Part shown: positions 1 to 8,671 of the stretch, one piece after another
Layout of the letters: every line of letters starts with the position of its first letter
How positions within the stretch are numbered: the stretch's first letter is position 1
Source of the DNA: Streptomyces durmitorensis
Lineage (GTDB): Bacteria > Actinomycetota > Actinomycetes > Streptomycetales > Streptomycetaceae
Reading direction: 5' to 3'
Length of the DNA stretch: 64,000 nt
Assembly: GCF_023498005.1 (NCBI RefSeq)
Contig: NZ_CP097289.1
Location: 3,100,001 to 3,164,000, forward strand
The notes under the pieces: generated by a model
Seen by the model: only the letters and a program-made list of their open reading frames with translations
The model's database searches: none
Told to the model about the DNA's origin: nothing
Made by a program: the position numbers and the translations under genes

Positions 1-213
1 GAGGGCGGTTCCGTGACCCAGACCGTTGTGGAGATGGAGCGAGGATTTCTCTTCCTTATGTCCATCTCCGACGGCTCCTCGCTGGCCGTCCTCGCCCACC
101 CGGATGCGGACATCGGTCTCATTGGGTACGAGATGGCGCTTCTTGTCGACCGCGCCGGCACCGTACTCACGCCCGACCTGCGTGCGGAGCTGCAGGGGAG
201 CCTTCTCAACTAG
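1..213 (+). CDS. cvnB: Roadblock/LC7 domain protein, conservon CvnB (3' end only)
   Basis: The reading frame is open from the first base of the window, so this is the C-terminal 70 residues of a longer protein. Residues resembling the second half of a Roadblock/LC7 fold are visible (SLAVLAHPDADIGLIGYEMA, then a helix with VDRAGTVLTPDLRAEL). The family identification rests largely on context: a DUF742 gene and a small GTPase gene follow in the order typical of actinobacterial conservons (CvnA sensor kinase, CvnB, CvnC, CvnD). CvnB is thought to act at the membrane in a complex with the kinase-like CvnA and to modulate the GTPase. CvnA should lie just upstream, outside the window. Confidence 0.85.
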   Translation, partial: EGGSVTQTVVEMERGFLFLMSISDGSSLAVLAHPDADIGLIGYEMALLVDRAGTVLTPDLRAELQGSLLN

Positions 214-306
214 TAGACGTACGGTGCGTTTTCGCGTCCCGTGGCCGTAAGGTTTCGGGACGCGGCTCCAGAATGATGGTGCCCGGCACAGTCGGAGGAG
301 GAGTAC

Positions 307-906
307 GTGGCAGGTTCAGGAACACCCCCGGACGGTTCGTCATCGGCCAACTGGTCGCCTGGTCACGGCCAGGGCCAGGGGCCGCACGACGGGGCGCCGA
401 ACCGTTACAACTTCCCCTCCGCGCCCAGCCAGCACCGCAGGCCCTATCAGCAGCCGCAGCAGCCGGGCCCCCGCCAGAGCCCGTACGAGCAGCCTCACAC
501 CCCCAGGATCCAGCCAGTGCAACCACAGCGACGCGCCCCGGAAGCGGCGCCCGCAGGTTCTGCGAGCAACCCCCTGGTGCGCCCCTACGCCATGACGGGC
601 GGCCGCACCAGGCCCCGCTACCAGCTCGCCATCGAGGCGCTGGTGCACACCACCGCCCAACCGCACCAGTTGCAGGGCCAGTTGCCCGAGCATCAGCGGA
701 TCTGCAATCTGTGCCGCGAGATCAAGTCAGTCGCTGAGATCTCGGCACTTCTCACCATTCCCCTCGGCGTCGCCCGGATCCTCGTAGCCGACCTGGCGGA
801 GGCCGGACTTGTCGCCATCCATCAGCCGGGCGGCGACGAGTCCGCCGGCGGCCAGCCAGACGTGACACTGCTCGAAAGGGTGCTCAGTGGACTTCGCAAG
901 CTCTAG
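307..906 (+). CDS. cvnC: DUF742 protein, conservon CvnC
   Basis: This 199-residue protein has a Pro/Gln/His-rich low-complexity N-terminus (residues 1-88) followed by a DUF742 domain beginning at PLVRPYAMTGGRTRP (about 89-103). It ends with a winged-helix-like region (ICNLCREIKSVAEISALL and ILVADLAEAGLVAIH). The GTG start is preceded by GGAGGAGGAG at a good distance. It lies 93 bp after cvnB, and its last 20 bp overlap the start of the GTPase gene, so translation is probably coupled. CvnC proteins are conserved conservon components whose biochemical role is unclear; they are thought to join the CvnA-B-D membrane complex. The low-complexity N-terminus is usual for the family. Confidence 0.92.
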   Translation: MAGSGTPPDGSSSANWSPGHGQGQGPHDGAPNRYNFPSAPSQHRRPYQQPQQPGPRQSPYEQPHTPRIQPVQPQRRAPEAAPAGSASNPLVRPYAMTGGRTRPRYQLAIEALVHTTAQPHQLQGQLPEHQRICNLCREIKSVAEISALLTIPLGVARILVADLAEAGLVAIHQPGGDESAGGQPDVTLLERVLSGLRKL

Positions 907-1471
907 CGGCGGAGCAACAGCCCGCTCCACCACTTCCGCGAAAATCGTGGTGGCGGGCGGCTTCGGCGTGGGCAAGACCACGTTCGTCGGAGCGGTCTCT
1001 GAGATCAACCCGCTGCGCACCGAGGCCGTCATGACGTCCGCGTCCGCGGGCATCGACGACCTCACACACACCGGGGACAAGACCACCACCACGGTGGCCA
1101 TGGACTTCGGCCGCATCACCCTGGACCAGGACCTGATCCTGTACCTCTTCGGTACGCCGGGACAGGACCGCTTCTGGTTCATGTGGGACGACTTGGTCCG
1201 GGGCGCGATCGGCGCGGTGGTCCTGGTCGACACCCGCCGTCTCGCCGACTGCTTTCCGGCCGTCGACTACTTCGAGAACAGCGGCCTGCCCTTCGTCATC
1301 GCCCTCAACGGATTCGACGGCCACCAGCCGTACACGCCGGACGAGGTCCGCGAGGCGCTGCAGATCGGCCCGGACACCCCCATCATCACGACGGACGCGC
1401 GGCATCGCGCGGACGCGAAGAGCGGGCTGATCACGCTCGTGGAGCATGCGTTGATGGCTCGGCTGCGTTAG
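887..1471 (+). CDS. cvnD: Small GTP-binding protein, conservon CvnD
   Basis: A 194-residue GTPase related to the Roadblock-associated MglA/CvnD group. The P-loop GGFGVGKTT lies near residues 24-32, a G3-type motif GTPGQDRFW near 88-96, and a degenerate G4 motif LNGFD near 139, where canonical GTPases have NKxD. The GTG start overlaps the end of cvnC by 20 bp. CvnD proteins bind and hydrolyse GTP and interact with the CvnB Roadblock protein, by analogy with eukaryotic G-protein switches. The gene is the last of the conservon and is followed by a strong hairpin. Confidence 0.95.
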   Translation: MDFASSSGGATARSTTSAKIVVAGGFGVGKTTFVGAVSEINPLRTEAVMTSASAGIDDLTHTGDKTTTTVAMDFGRITLDQDLILYLFGTPGQDRFWFMWDDLVRGAIGAVVLVDTRRLADCFPAVDYFENSGLPFVIALNGFDGHQPYTPDEVREALQIGPDTPIITTDARHRADAKSGLITLVEHALMARLR

Positions 1472-1490
1472 CGGTCCTTGCCTGTACGTG

Positions 1491-1528
1491 GATGGGCCTC
1501 GCACCCTCAGGTGGGTGCGGGGCCCATC
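1491..1528 (+). terminator. Hairpin after cvnD
   Basis: A 16-bp stem (1491-1506 with 1513-1528) has one G-T wobble and a 6-nt loop. It begins 20 bp after the cvnD stop codon. There is no U-tract, which is usual for Streptomyces terminators. It probably ends the conservon transcript. Confidence 0.7.
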
Positions 1529-1641
1529 GCCTTTGGCGGGGCGGGGGGCGGGGCTGGGCGGTGCTGCGGGGCGGGGGTGGCCTGGGCGGCGCTGCGGGGC
1601 GGGGGGCCTGGGCGGTGCTGCGGGGCGGGGCTCCCCGCATC

Positions 1642-2235
1642 CGCCCCTGGCCGAACGAGCCTCTCCCACCCACCCGCCCGTTTGCCCTGCGTCCACCCCT
1701 GAACGAACAGACCTCTCCCACCCACCCGCCCGATCACCCCGCATCCGCCCCTGAACGAACGGGCCTCTCCCACCCACCCGCCCGATTACCCTGCATCCGC
1801 CCCTGGGCGGGCGGGCTCTCCGGTCAGCCACGTGATTGCGCCGCAGGGTGATCGGGCGGGCGGGAAGGATCCGCCCCTGGACGGACGGGCTCTCCCGTCG
1901 GCCACGTGATTACGCCGCAGGGTGATCGGGCGCGCGGGTGGGCGGGAAGGATCCGCCCCTGGGCGGGCGGGCTCTCCGGTCAACCGCGGGGTTGCGCCGC
2001 GGGGTGATCGGGCGGGAAGGATTCGCCCCTGGGCGGACGGGCTTTCCGGTCAACCGCGGGGTTGCGCCGCGGGGTGATCGGGCGGGAAGGATTCGCCCCT
2101 GGGCGGACGGGCTTTCCGGTCAACCGCGGGGTTGCGCCGCGGGGTGATCGGGCGGGAAGGATTCGCCCCTGGGTGGACGGGCTTTCCGGTCAGCCGCGGG
2201 GTGATCGGGTGGGTGGGTGGGGAGGATTCGCCGCG
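1642..2235. repeat. Tandem repeat array 1 (52-bp then about 70-bp units)
   Basis: This non-coding stretch is built from units that each begin with CGCCCCTG. Three units of 52 bp start at 1642, 1694 and 1746. They are followed by units starting at 1798, 1872, 1954, 2024, 2094 and 2164 with periods of 74, 82, 70, 70, 70 and 65 bp. The units starting at 2024 and 2094 are identical over 70 bp. The 70-bp period is not a multiple of three, so the overlapping open frames here are not genes. Units carry TCTCCCACCCACCC or the complementary GATCGGGCGGG motif, which recurs at 8672-8702 and 25305-25360. The array sits between the convergent cvnD and accE. Confidence 0.9.
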
Positions 2236-2280
2236 AAGCGGCGGGGTTGAAGGTGAGGCGGCCTGCAGCCGGGGAACACG

Positions 2281-2317
2281 GCAGGGCCCCGCACCGGGAG
2301 TCGGTGCGGGGCCCTGC
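2281..2317. terminator. Strong hairpin between array 1 and accE
   Basis: A perfect 15-bp stem (2281-2295 with 2303-2317) has a 7-nt loop. It lies 21 bp beyond the accE stop codon on the minus strand and is the likely terminator of the accB-accE operon. Confidence 0.8.
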
Positions 2318-2338
2318 TGGGTGCGTGGGGCGGCGGGG

Positions 2339-2536
2339 CTAGCCCTGCCAGCTGTGCGGGGCGCGGAAGCCGGGCGAGCGCTCCAGGCGGCGCCAGCCGG
2401 CCTTGTCACGGCCACGACGGGGCGCGGGCGCCTGCGCGGTGGCAGCAGCGCTACGGGCGAGCAGGATCGCCGTGATGGCGGCGACCTCCTCGGGCTCGGC
2501 GTGGCCCTTCTCGACGCGGATGTCAGGCGTAGTCAT
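2339..2536 (-). CDS. accE: Acyl-CoA carboxylase epsilon subunit
   Basis: A 65-residue protein downstream of the carboxylase beta gene. The N-terminal part (IRVEKGHAEPEEVAAITAIL) is the signature helix of the small epsilon subunit found only with actinobacterial acyl-CoA carboxylases. An Ala/Pro linker and a C-terminal WRRLERSPGFRAPHSW segment follow. Family knowledge: epsilon subunits bind the beta hexamer and stimulate activity with the biotinylated alpha subunit. It starts 32 bp after the beta stop codon, with AAGGAGA upstream of its ATG. It is co-transcribed with accB. Confidence 0.93.
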   Translation of the reverse strand: MTTPDIRVEKGHAEPEEVAAITAILLARSAAATAQAPAPRRGRDKAGWRRLERSPGFRAPHSWQG

Positions 2537-2568
2537 GTGCAGCGTTCTCCTTGTGGGCTACTGCAGGA

Positions 2569-4161
2569 TTACTGCGGGGGGTTGCCGTGCTTGCGCGACG
2601 GCAGGTCAGCATGCTTGTTGCGGAGCATCGCGAGGGAGCTGATCAGCACCTCACGCGTGGCGGCGGGGTCGATCACGTCGTCGACCAGGCCTCGCTCGGC
2701 GGCGTAGTAGGGGTGCATCAGCTCGGCCTTGTACTCCTTGACCATGCGCGCACGCATCGCCTCGGGGTCCTCGGCGGCCGCGATCTGACGGCGGAAGATG
2801 ACGTTGGCGGCACCTTCGGCGCCCATCACCGCGATCTCGTTGGTCGGCCAGGCGTAGGTCAGGTCGGCGCCGATGGACTGGCTGTCCATGACGATGTACG
2901 CGCCGCCGTAGGCCTTGCGCAGGATCAGCGAGATCCGCGGCACGGTGGCGTTGCAGTACGCGTACAGGAGCTTCGCGCCGTGCCGGATGATCCCGCCGTG
3001 CTCCTGGTCGACACCCGGCAGGAAGCCGGGAACGTCGAGCAGCGTCACGATCGGGATATTGAAAGCGTCGCACATCTGGACGAAGCGGGCAGCCTTCTCG
3101 GAGGCCTCGATGTCCAGGACCCCGGCCAGGGACTGCGGCTGGTTGGCGACGATGCCGACCACCTTGCCGTCCAGGCGGGCCAGGGCGCAGATGATGTTGC
3201 GGGCCCAGCGCTCGTGGACCTCCAGGAAGTCGCCGTCGTCGACGAGCTCCTCGATGACCTTGGCCATGTCGTACGGACGGTTGCCGTCCGCCGGGACCAG
3301 GTCGAGCAGGACGTCCGAGCGACGGTCCGCCGGGTCGTCCGACTCGTGGGTGGGCGGGTTCTCGCGGTTGTTCGAGGGCAGCATCGCGATGAGGTAGCGG
3401 ACCTCGGCGAGGCAGGTTTCCTCGTCGTCGTACGCGAAGTGCGCGACGCCCGAGGTCTCGGCGTGCACGTCCGCGCCGCCCAGGCCGTTCTGGGAGATCT
3501 CCTCGCCGGTCACCGCACGCACCACGTCCGGTCCCGTGATGAACATCTGCGAGGTCTCGCGGACCATGAACACGAAGTCGGTGAGGGCCGGGCTGTAGGC
3601 CGCGCCACCCGCGCACGGGCCCAGCATCACCGAGATCTGCGGGATCACGCCCGAGGCCTTGGTGTTGCGCTGGAAGATGCCGCCGTACCCGGCGAGCGCG
3701 GAGACGCCCTCCTGGATACGGGCGCCGGCGCCGTCGTTCAGGGAGACCAGCGGGGCACCGGCCGCGATGGCCATGTCCATGATCTTGTGGATCTTCGTGG
3801 CGTGCGCCTCGCCGAGCGCGCCGCCGAAGATGCGGAAGTCGTGCGCGTAGACGAAGACCGTCCGGCCCTCGACCGTGCCCCACCCGGTGATGACACCGTC
3901 GGTGTACGGCTTCTTGGCCTCCAGGCCGAACCCGGTCGCCCGATGCCGGCGCAGCTGCTCGACCTCCTGGAACGAACCCGCGTCCAGAAGCAGCTCGATC
4001 CGCTCACGTGCGGTCAGCTTGCCCTTGGCGTGCTGGGCCTTCGTCGCCTTCTCGCTCGGGCCGCGCAGCGCCTCGGCACGGATCGCGTGCAGCTCGGCCA
4101 CACGCCCACGCGCGTCGGTGGGCTCGCCCTGGGGAGAAGCGGTGTCGTCCAAAACGGTCAT
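2569..4161 (-). CDS. accB: Acyl-CoA carboxylase beta subunit (carboxyltransferase)
   Basis: A 530-residue carboxyltransferase of the propionyl/acetyl-CoA carboxylase type, full length for the family. It transfers carboxyl from biotin to acetyl- or propionyl-CoA to make malonyl- or methylmalonyl-CoA for fatty acids and polyketides. The N-terminal half carries GAGARIQEG and MLGPCAGGAAYSPAL, the two-glycine oxyanion region typical of the first crotonase-like domain. The C-terminal half has DVPGFLPGVDQEHGGIIRHG and LRKAYGGAYIVM. Substrate preference depends on one residue that I cannot place with certainty, so acetyl versus propionyl specificity is open. The biotin-carrying alpha subunit is not in the window, as usual in Streptomyces. 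It is followed by accE in one operon. Confidence 0.96.
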   Translation of the reverse strand: MTVLDDTASPQGEPTDARGRVAELHAIRAEALRGPSEKATKAQHAKGKLTARERIELLLDAGSFQEVEQLRRHRATGFGLEAKKPYTDGVITGWGTVEGRTVFVYAHDFRIFGGALGEAHATKIHKIMDMAIAAGAPLVSLNDGAGARIQEGVSALAGYGGIFQRNTKASGVIPQISVMLGPCAGGAAYSPALTDFVFMVRETSQMFITGPDVVRAVTGEEISQNGLGGADVHAETSGVAHFAYDDEETCLAEVRYLIAMLPSNNRENPPTHESDDPADRRSDVLLDLVPADGNRPYDMAKVIEELVDDGDFLEVHERWARNIICALARLDGKVVGIVANQPQSLAGVLDIEASEKAARFVQMCDAFNIPIVTLLDVPGFLPGVDQEHGGIIRHGAKLLYAYCNATVPRISLILRKAYGGAYIVMDSQSIGADLTYAWPTNEIAVMGAEGAANVIFRRQIAAAEDPEAMRARMVKEYKAELMHPYYAAERGLVDDVIDPAATREVLISSLAMLRNKHADLPSRKHGNPPQ

Positions 4162-4651
4162 GTAGTGACCTTACGAAGTGGGCCTACAGAAACGGACCGT
4201 CGACTCTGAACAGTCTCCGGCCCGTTTTCCTGGCACCCCCGAACAGAAGCTCACTCCAGTGAGTCCGAAGTGACTGCTCAGAGGGCCATCACGCTGTAGG
4301 GATTCCACAAAGGGTCAGGTGAGAGACACCTCACACCATGCGGTCCCCCGTGCCCTGGCCCTGGCCCTGGCCCTGGGAGAGCGACCAGGACTTCGCTCCC
4401 CCGCGTTCGCCCGGATCACCGACGTGCTCGACGCGGTCGGACAGGACCGCACCGCGGCCGGGAGCTTCAGGCGACCCTGGAACACTTCGCGATCCACGCG
4501 CCGTGGGGCCGGTCCTGCCGCCCTCCCGGCGTCCGCGGAGTCTCCGGGGCCAGAGGCGGTCGTCAACTCCCGCAACGGGAGCGGGACAGGGGCGGCGGCA
4601 CTGCGGCAACATGGGGTGCGGAACGGGTCGGCCTGTCAGGGGGAGGCACGG
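4162..4651. other. Intergenic region between accB and the ATPase gene
   Basis: This 490-bp stretch lies between divergent genes and should hold both promoters. A 6-bp palindrome with a 2-bp centre (CTCACTCCAGTGAG, 4250-4263) is the only clear dyad. A CCTGGC micro-repeat lies near 4350-4372. The open frame from 4319 continues into the ATPase gene but lacks a ribosome site and looks low-complexity, so I treat it as non-coding. Confidence 0.5.
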
Positions 4652-7600
4652 GTGAGCGGACGGAGCCAGCCGTCCCGGCTGGAGCTGGTGCGACGGCAGC
4701 GCCGGGACAGCTTCGTGGGACGAGGACACGAACTGGAGTTGTTCCGGGAGAACTTGGCACGGGCGCCCGAGGACGCTGCGCAGTTCCTCTTCCACGTGCG
4801 CGGCCCGGCCGGGGTGGGCAAGTCGACGCTGATCAGCCAGTGGGAAGCGGCGGCCAGAGAACAGCGGGCCGTCACCGCACGGGTCGACGAGACGGCCACC
4901 GGCGTGGCCGAGGCCATGGAGACGATCAGCGCGCAGCTCACGCACCAGGGCGTGTCGATGAGCGGCCTCGACGATCTACTGAAGAACTATCGCGACCGGC
5001 AGCACGAGGCGCAGGTCGCGGCCTCGGCGGAGTCCGGCCCGGAAGGTGCGGCGGACCCGGGACAGGCACAGCCCTCCGCGGCCAGTACGGTCACCGCACA
5101 GGTCCTGCTCGGCACGCTCGGAGCGGTGCCGGGCCTCGGACCGGTGGCCGGGGCGATCGACCCCAGCCAGGCGGCCATGATGCCGGACCGCATCCGACAG
5201 GCCTGGGCGAATGGCCGGCTCCGCAACCAGTCGGACGCCCAGCTCTTGCTCCAGCCGCTCCAGACGCTCGCACCGGTCTTCCTGAAGCACATCAACAAGG
5301 CGGCGGAGAAGGTCAGTTGGGTCACGATCTTCTTCGACGCGTACGAGCGGACAGGCCCCACCCTGGACGTCTGGCTGCGCGACACGCTGTTCAGCGACCG
5401 GTACGGGGAGCTGGCAGCGAACGTCATCGTCGTGCTCGCCGGTCAGGGCCGCCTGGAGACCCGCTGCTGGGGTGACCAGCTCGCCTTCATCACCGACCTG
5501 CCGCTGGACATCTTCACCGAGGCCGAGGCGCGACAGCTCCTGGCGGCGAAGGGCGTCGACGACGAGCGCGTGATGGAGGTGGTGCTGCACCTTTCCCGGC
5601 GGCTGCCCGTCCTGGTCTCGATGCTCGCCGACGGCCGCCCCGCGAGCGGTGAGGAGGTCGGCGACCCGAGCGGCACCGCCGTGGAGCGGTTCCTGAAGTG
5701 GGAGACCGATCCGGTGCGCCGGGGCGTCGCCCTTGCGTGCGCGCTGCCCCAGGAGCTGAACGAGGACATCTGCCGGACCGTGGTGGGGGCGGAGGGCGCC
5801 GAGCTGTTCGACTGGCTGCGCACCCTGCCCTTCGTGCAGGACAGCAGCGGGCGCTGCCGCTACCACGACGTCGTGCGCACCGCGATGCTGCGGCTGCAGC
5901 GCATCCAGTCGCCCAGCCGGTGGCAGGCGCAGCACGGCAACCTGGCCGACGCGTTCGCGGGCTGGCAGGCGCAGTTGGAGGACAACGACGGCAAGACCGA
6001 GGAGGAACGCTGGAGGAGCCAGCAGTGGCGGGACCTCCACCTGCAGGCGACGTACCACCGGTTGTGCGGGGACGAACGAGCCGGTCTGGTCGCGGCCGTG
6101 CGCGCTCTGGTGCACGCGTACGTCACTGCGGACAGCGAGTTCCGCCGCTGGGTGCTGATGGTGGGCGCGGCAGGCGACGACGCGGACGCCCGCGCGGTAC
6201 GGGACCTGGCGAAGCGACTGCTCGGCACCCTGGAGGGGGAAGCGGCGGACGACGGCGGGGCGCTGAACGTCCTGCTGGGGCGGGCCGAGCTGGACACCGG
6301 GACGAAGGCCCTGGCCTACACCCTGCGCGCCAAGCGGTGGGTGATCGTCGGCACTCTGGACCGGGCGCTGGCCGATTACGACGCGGCCGTCGCCCTCACC
6401 CCCGAGTGGGAGCGCGCCTACCGGGGGCGCAGTGAGGTGCACCAGCTCGCGGGCCGCTCCGCACAGGCCATGGCGGACGCCGACCGCGCGGTGGAGCTCT
6501 GCCCGGACGAGCCTTCGCCCCTGGTCAGCCGCGCCATGCTGCATCTGCACGTCGCCCGTCATGACGAGGCCCGCAGAGACATGGCCCGCGCCACCGAACT
6601 CGACGCCGACCACATCGACACCGCGATGGGCCGGCTGCTGCTGCAGGCCATGGACGGGGACGTCCATCGGACCCTCGACGAGCTCGTCGTCCTGCTGCGG
6701 GGATCCTCCGAAGAAATACCGGACGAGCTCAGCACCGCGATCCTGGCAGCGCAGGACGGGCGCGTGGACGACGCGAAGGCCGCCCTCGACGTACTGGAGA
6801 AGAAGTTCGCGCCGGAGGTGCGGACCGCGCTGGACGGGGTGCGGAGCCCCTCGCTCGTGGGCCTCGCCGGGCGCGTGGCCTCGGGCCGGGACGACGTCAT
6901 AGCCGGCAACCCCGAACTGCACATGATGCGCGTGAGACGGGCCCAGGAGCACTTCCTCGCGGACCGCCACGACGAGGCGCTGCGCGACCTGGACCACGTC
7001 CTGGAGCACGTGCCGGACTTCGGGCAGGCCCTGCTCACCCGGGGAGCGGTCCACGCTCAGCTGGAGAACTACACGGCGTCCCTGCGGGATCTGAACGCCG
7101 GGATCAACCGTACGAGCGGCCAGCTCGATGCCTTCCTGGCGCGCGGGAGAGTGCTGGCCTACACCGGGCGTCTGGACGACGCCGAGGCCGACTGCGACGT
7201 CTATCTGCACACCTACAACCGGCACGCCGACGCTCTCGGTCTGCGCGCCGACATCCGCAAACAGCTGGGACGCCCCGAGGAGGCCATCGCCGACTACACC
7301 CTGGCGCTCCGCTCCGACTCGGCAAGCGCGGACCTCCTCACCGGGCGGGCGAGGACGTTCCTGCTCATGGGCCGCTTCCAGGAAGCGCTGTCGGACGCAG
7401 GCAAGGCCGCCTGGCTGGACGGGGCGGAGGGGCTGCCCCGCTATCTGAAGGCCCTGGCGCTGCGGGCGACCGGCAAGGCTCGTTGGTCCCAGGTGCTGGC
7501 GGAGGCCGTCGCGCTCTACGAGGCCGACACCGCGTCGGACGACGAGAACCATGCCGCGACAGGCACCGGAAATCTCTTCCTGTGCGCGTGCACCGCCGGT

Positions 7601-7780
7601 GAGTGGGTGGACGCGTGGCGGCCCTTCGAAGAGTTCCTGCGGCGCGGCACCAGCGTCAGGCTGCTGCGTGACGCGGCCATGGCGATGCGGGAGCTGGTGG
7701 CTGCCCTGCCCGAGACCGAAGAGCGCATGGCGGACTTCCGGACGCGACTGGACGAGGTGCTCGCGGCGCGGCAGTCCTGA
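4652..7780 (+). CDS. STAND-type ATPase with C-terminal TPR array
   Basis: A 1042-residue protein. The GTG at 4652 was chosen because GGGGAGG precedes it; an upstream in-frame start at 4319 has no such site. Residues about 20-60 hold FVGRGHELELF and the Walker A motif GPAGVGKST (51-59). A Walker B-like strand ending in IFFDAYERTG lies near 220. This is the AAA/NACHT-like ATPase module of signal-transduction ATPases (STAND). The C-terminal half consists of repeated helical pairs of TPR type (for example YDAAVALTPEWERAYRGRSE, and further units to about 960). Such proteins act as ATP-dependent switches or scaffolds; the ligand is unknown. No effector domain is visible at either end. It is probably a single-gene unit. 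Confidence 0.85.
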   Translation: MSGRSQPSRLELVRRQRRDSFVGRGHELELFRENLARAPEDAAQFLFHVRGPAGVGKSTLISQWEAAAREQRAVTARVDETATGVAEAMETISAQLTHQGVSMSGLDDLLKNYRDRQHEAQVAASAESGPEGAADPGQAQPSAASTVTAQVLLGTLGAVPGLGPVAGAIDPSQAAMMPDRIRQAWANGRLRNQSDAQLLLQPLQTLAPVFLKHINKAAEKVSWVTIFFDAYERTGPTLDVWLRDTLFSDRYGELAANVIVVLAGQGRLETRCWGDQLAFITDLPLDIFTEAEARQLLAAKGVDDERVMEVVLHLSRRLPVLVSMLADGRPASGEEVGDPSGTAVERFLKWETDPVRRGVALACALPQELNEDICRTVVGAEGAELFDWLRTLPFVQDSSGRCRYHDVVRTAMLRLQRIQSPSRWQAQHGNLADAFAGWQAQLEDNDGKTEEERWRSQQWRDLHLQATYHRLCGDERAGLVAAVRALVHAYVTADSEFRRWVLMVGAAGDDADARAVRDLAKRLLGTLEGEAADDGGALNVLLGRAELDTGTKALAYTLRAKRWVIVGTLDRALADYDAAVALTPEWERAYRGRSEVHQLAGRSAQAMADADRAVELCPDEPSPLVSRAMLHLHVARHDEARRDMARATELDADHIDTAMGRLLLQAMDGDVHRTLDELVVLLRGSSEEIPDELSTAILAAQDGRVDDAKAALDVLEKKFAPEVRTALDGVRSPSLVGLAGRVASGRDDVIAGNPELHMMRVRRAQEHFLADRHDEALRDLDHVLEHVPDFGQALLTRGAVHAQLENYTASLRDLNAGINRTSGQLDAFLARGRVLAYTGRLDDAEADCDVYLHTYNRHADALGLRADIRKQLGRPEEAIADYTLALRSDSASADLLTGRARTFLLMGRFQEALSDAGKAAWLDGAEGLPRYLKALALRATGKARWSQVLAEAVALYEADTASDDENHAATGTGNLFLCACTAGEWVDAWRPFEEFLRRGTSVRLLRDAAMAMRELVAALPETEERMADFRTRLDEVLAARQS

Positions 7781-7784
7781 CTCC

Positions 7785-7844
7785 GCCGGGGCTGCGGCCT
7801 GGGCGGGATTCGCTGCGTGGGCCGGGGCTGCGGCCTGGGCGGGA
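7785..7844. repeat. 24-bp direct repeat
   Basis: Two identical 24-bp copies (7785-7808 and 7821-7844) lie just after the ATPase stop codon. They are too short and too few to be assigned to any known element. Confidence 0.8.
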
Positions 7845-7897
7845 GCCCCCGAACGGGTGTCTTCTCCCCTCCTTCGGCGCATCATGCCCCGCCAAAG

Positions 7898-7948
7898 GTT
7901 GAATGTTGAACGAGATAGGTCTATGGTGAATCTCGTTGAACCTTCAAC
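7898..7948. promoter_or_regulatory. Inverted-repeat operator upstream of the YceI gene
   Basis: Two 19-bp arms, 7898-7916 and 7930-7948, are reverse complements with only two mismatches and are separated by 13 bp. Each arm itself contains GTTGAA/TTCAAC half-sites. This AT-rich island is 64 bp before the YceI start codon. Such sites upstream of YceI genes usually bind MarR- or TetR-type repressors; no such gene is adjacent here. Confidence 0.65.
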
Positions 7949-8011
7949 AGATATCCCTCATAGCTCGCAGCCCGGGCTCACCGCCCGCAGCTCGTCCCCC
8001 AAGGAGCAGTC

Positions 8012-8635
8012 ATGGGTCTCTTCGGCCGCAAGAACGAAACCGCCACCTCCACCGCCGGCACCGCCACGGCGCCCGCTCCGGTCAACCCGGACCTGGCCGC
8101 GCTGACCGGCGAGTACGCGATCGACCCCTCGCACACGTCGATCGGCTTCGTCGCCCGCCACGCCATGGTCACGAACGTCAAGGGCTCCTTCACCGACATC
8201 GCGGGCACGCTGCACCTGGACGGCGCGGACCCGTCGCGCTCGACGGCTTCCCTCGACGTCAAGATGGACAGCATCGACACCGGCAGCGCGGACCGTGACG
8301 GTCACCTGAAGAGCGCGGACTTCTTCAAGATCGACGAGTTCCCGGAGATGACGTTCCGCTCCACGAAGGCGGAGGCGCTCGGCGGCGACGACTACCGCGT
8401 CACCGGTGACCTGACGATCCTCGGCACCACGAAGCCGCTCGCCATCGACCTCGAGTTCAACGGCTCCGCCACGGACCCCTTCGGGAACGAGCGGGTCGGC
8501 TTCGAGGGCAAGGCGGAGATTCTCCGTTCGGAGTGGGGCCTCACGTGGAACGCTGCGCTGGAGACGGGTGGGGTGCTTGTCTCCGACAAGATCAAGCTGA
8601 ACTTTGACATCTCCGCGATTAAGTCTGGCTCCTGA
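8012..8635 (+). CDS. YceI family lipid-binding protein
   Basis: A 207-residue protein with an Ala/Thr-rich N-terminal tail (1-28) and a complete YceI domain (about 30-205). Diagnostic segments are YAIDPSHTSIGFVARHAMV, SADFFKIDEFPEMTFRST, GDLTILGTTKPLAIDLEF and RSEWGLTW. YceI folds as a lipocalin-like barrel that binds isoprenoid chains. No signal peptide is seen, so this member is probably cytoplasmic, as in most Streptomyces copies. AAGGAG lies upstream of the ATG. An extended inverted repeat in the promoter region suggests repressor control. Confidence 0.93.
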   Translation: MGLFGRKNETATSTAGTATAPAPVNPDLAALTGEYAIDPSHTSIGFVARHAMVTNVKGSFTDIAGTLHLDGADPSRSTASLDVKMDSIDTGSADRDGHLKSADFFKIDEFPEMTFRSTKAEALGGDDYRVTGDLTILGTTKPLAIDLEFNGSATDPFGNERVGFEGKAEILRSEWGLTWNAALETGGVLVSDKIKLNFDISAIKSGS

Positions 8636-8671
8636 GCCTCGCTGGGGCTCTGGGCCGCCGCTTCGCGGCGG

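Noticed and set aside
2551..4209. A 552-codon frame antisense to accB
   Set aside because: The minus strand encodes an unmistakable carboxyltransferase; the plus frame has no homology.
4319..4651. Extension of the ATPase gene to GTG 4319
   Set aside because: There is no ribosome site and the composition is repetitive; GTG 4652 has GGGGAGG and starts the recognisable domain.
4976..7885. A 969-codon antisense frame opposite the ATPase gene
   Set aside because: It is a typical high-GC shadow frame; the plus strand has clear Walker and TPR features.
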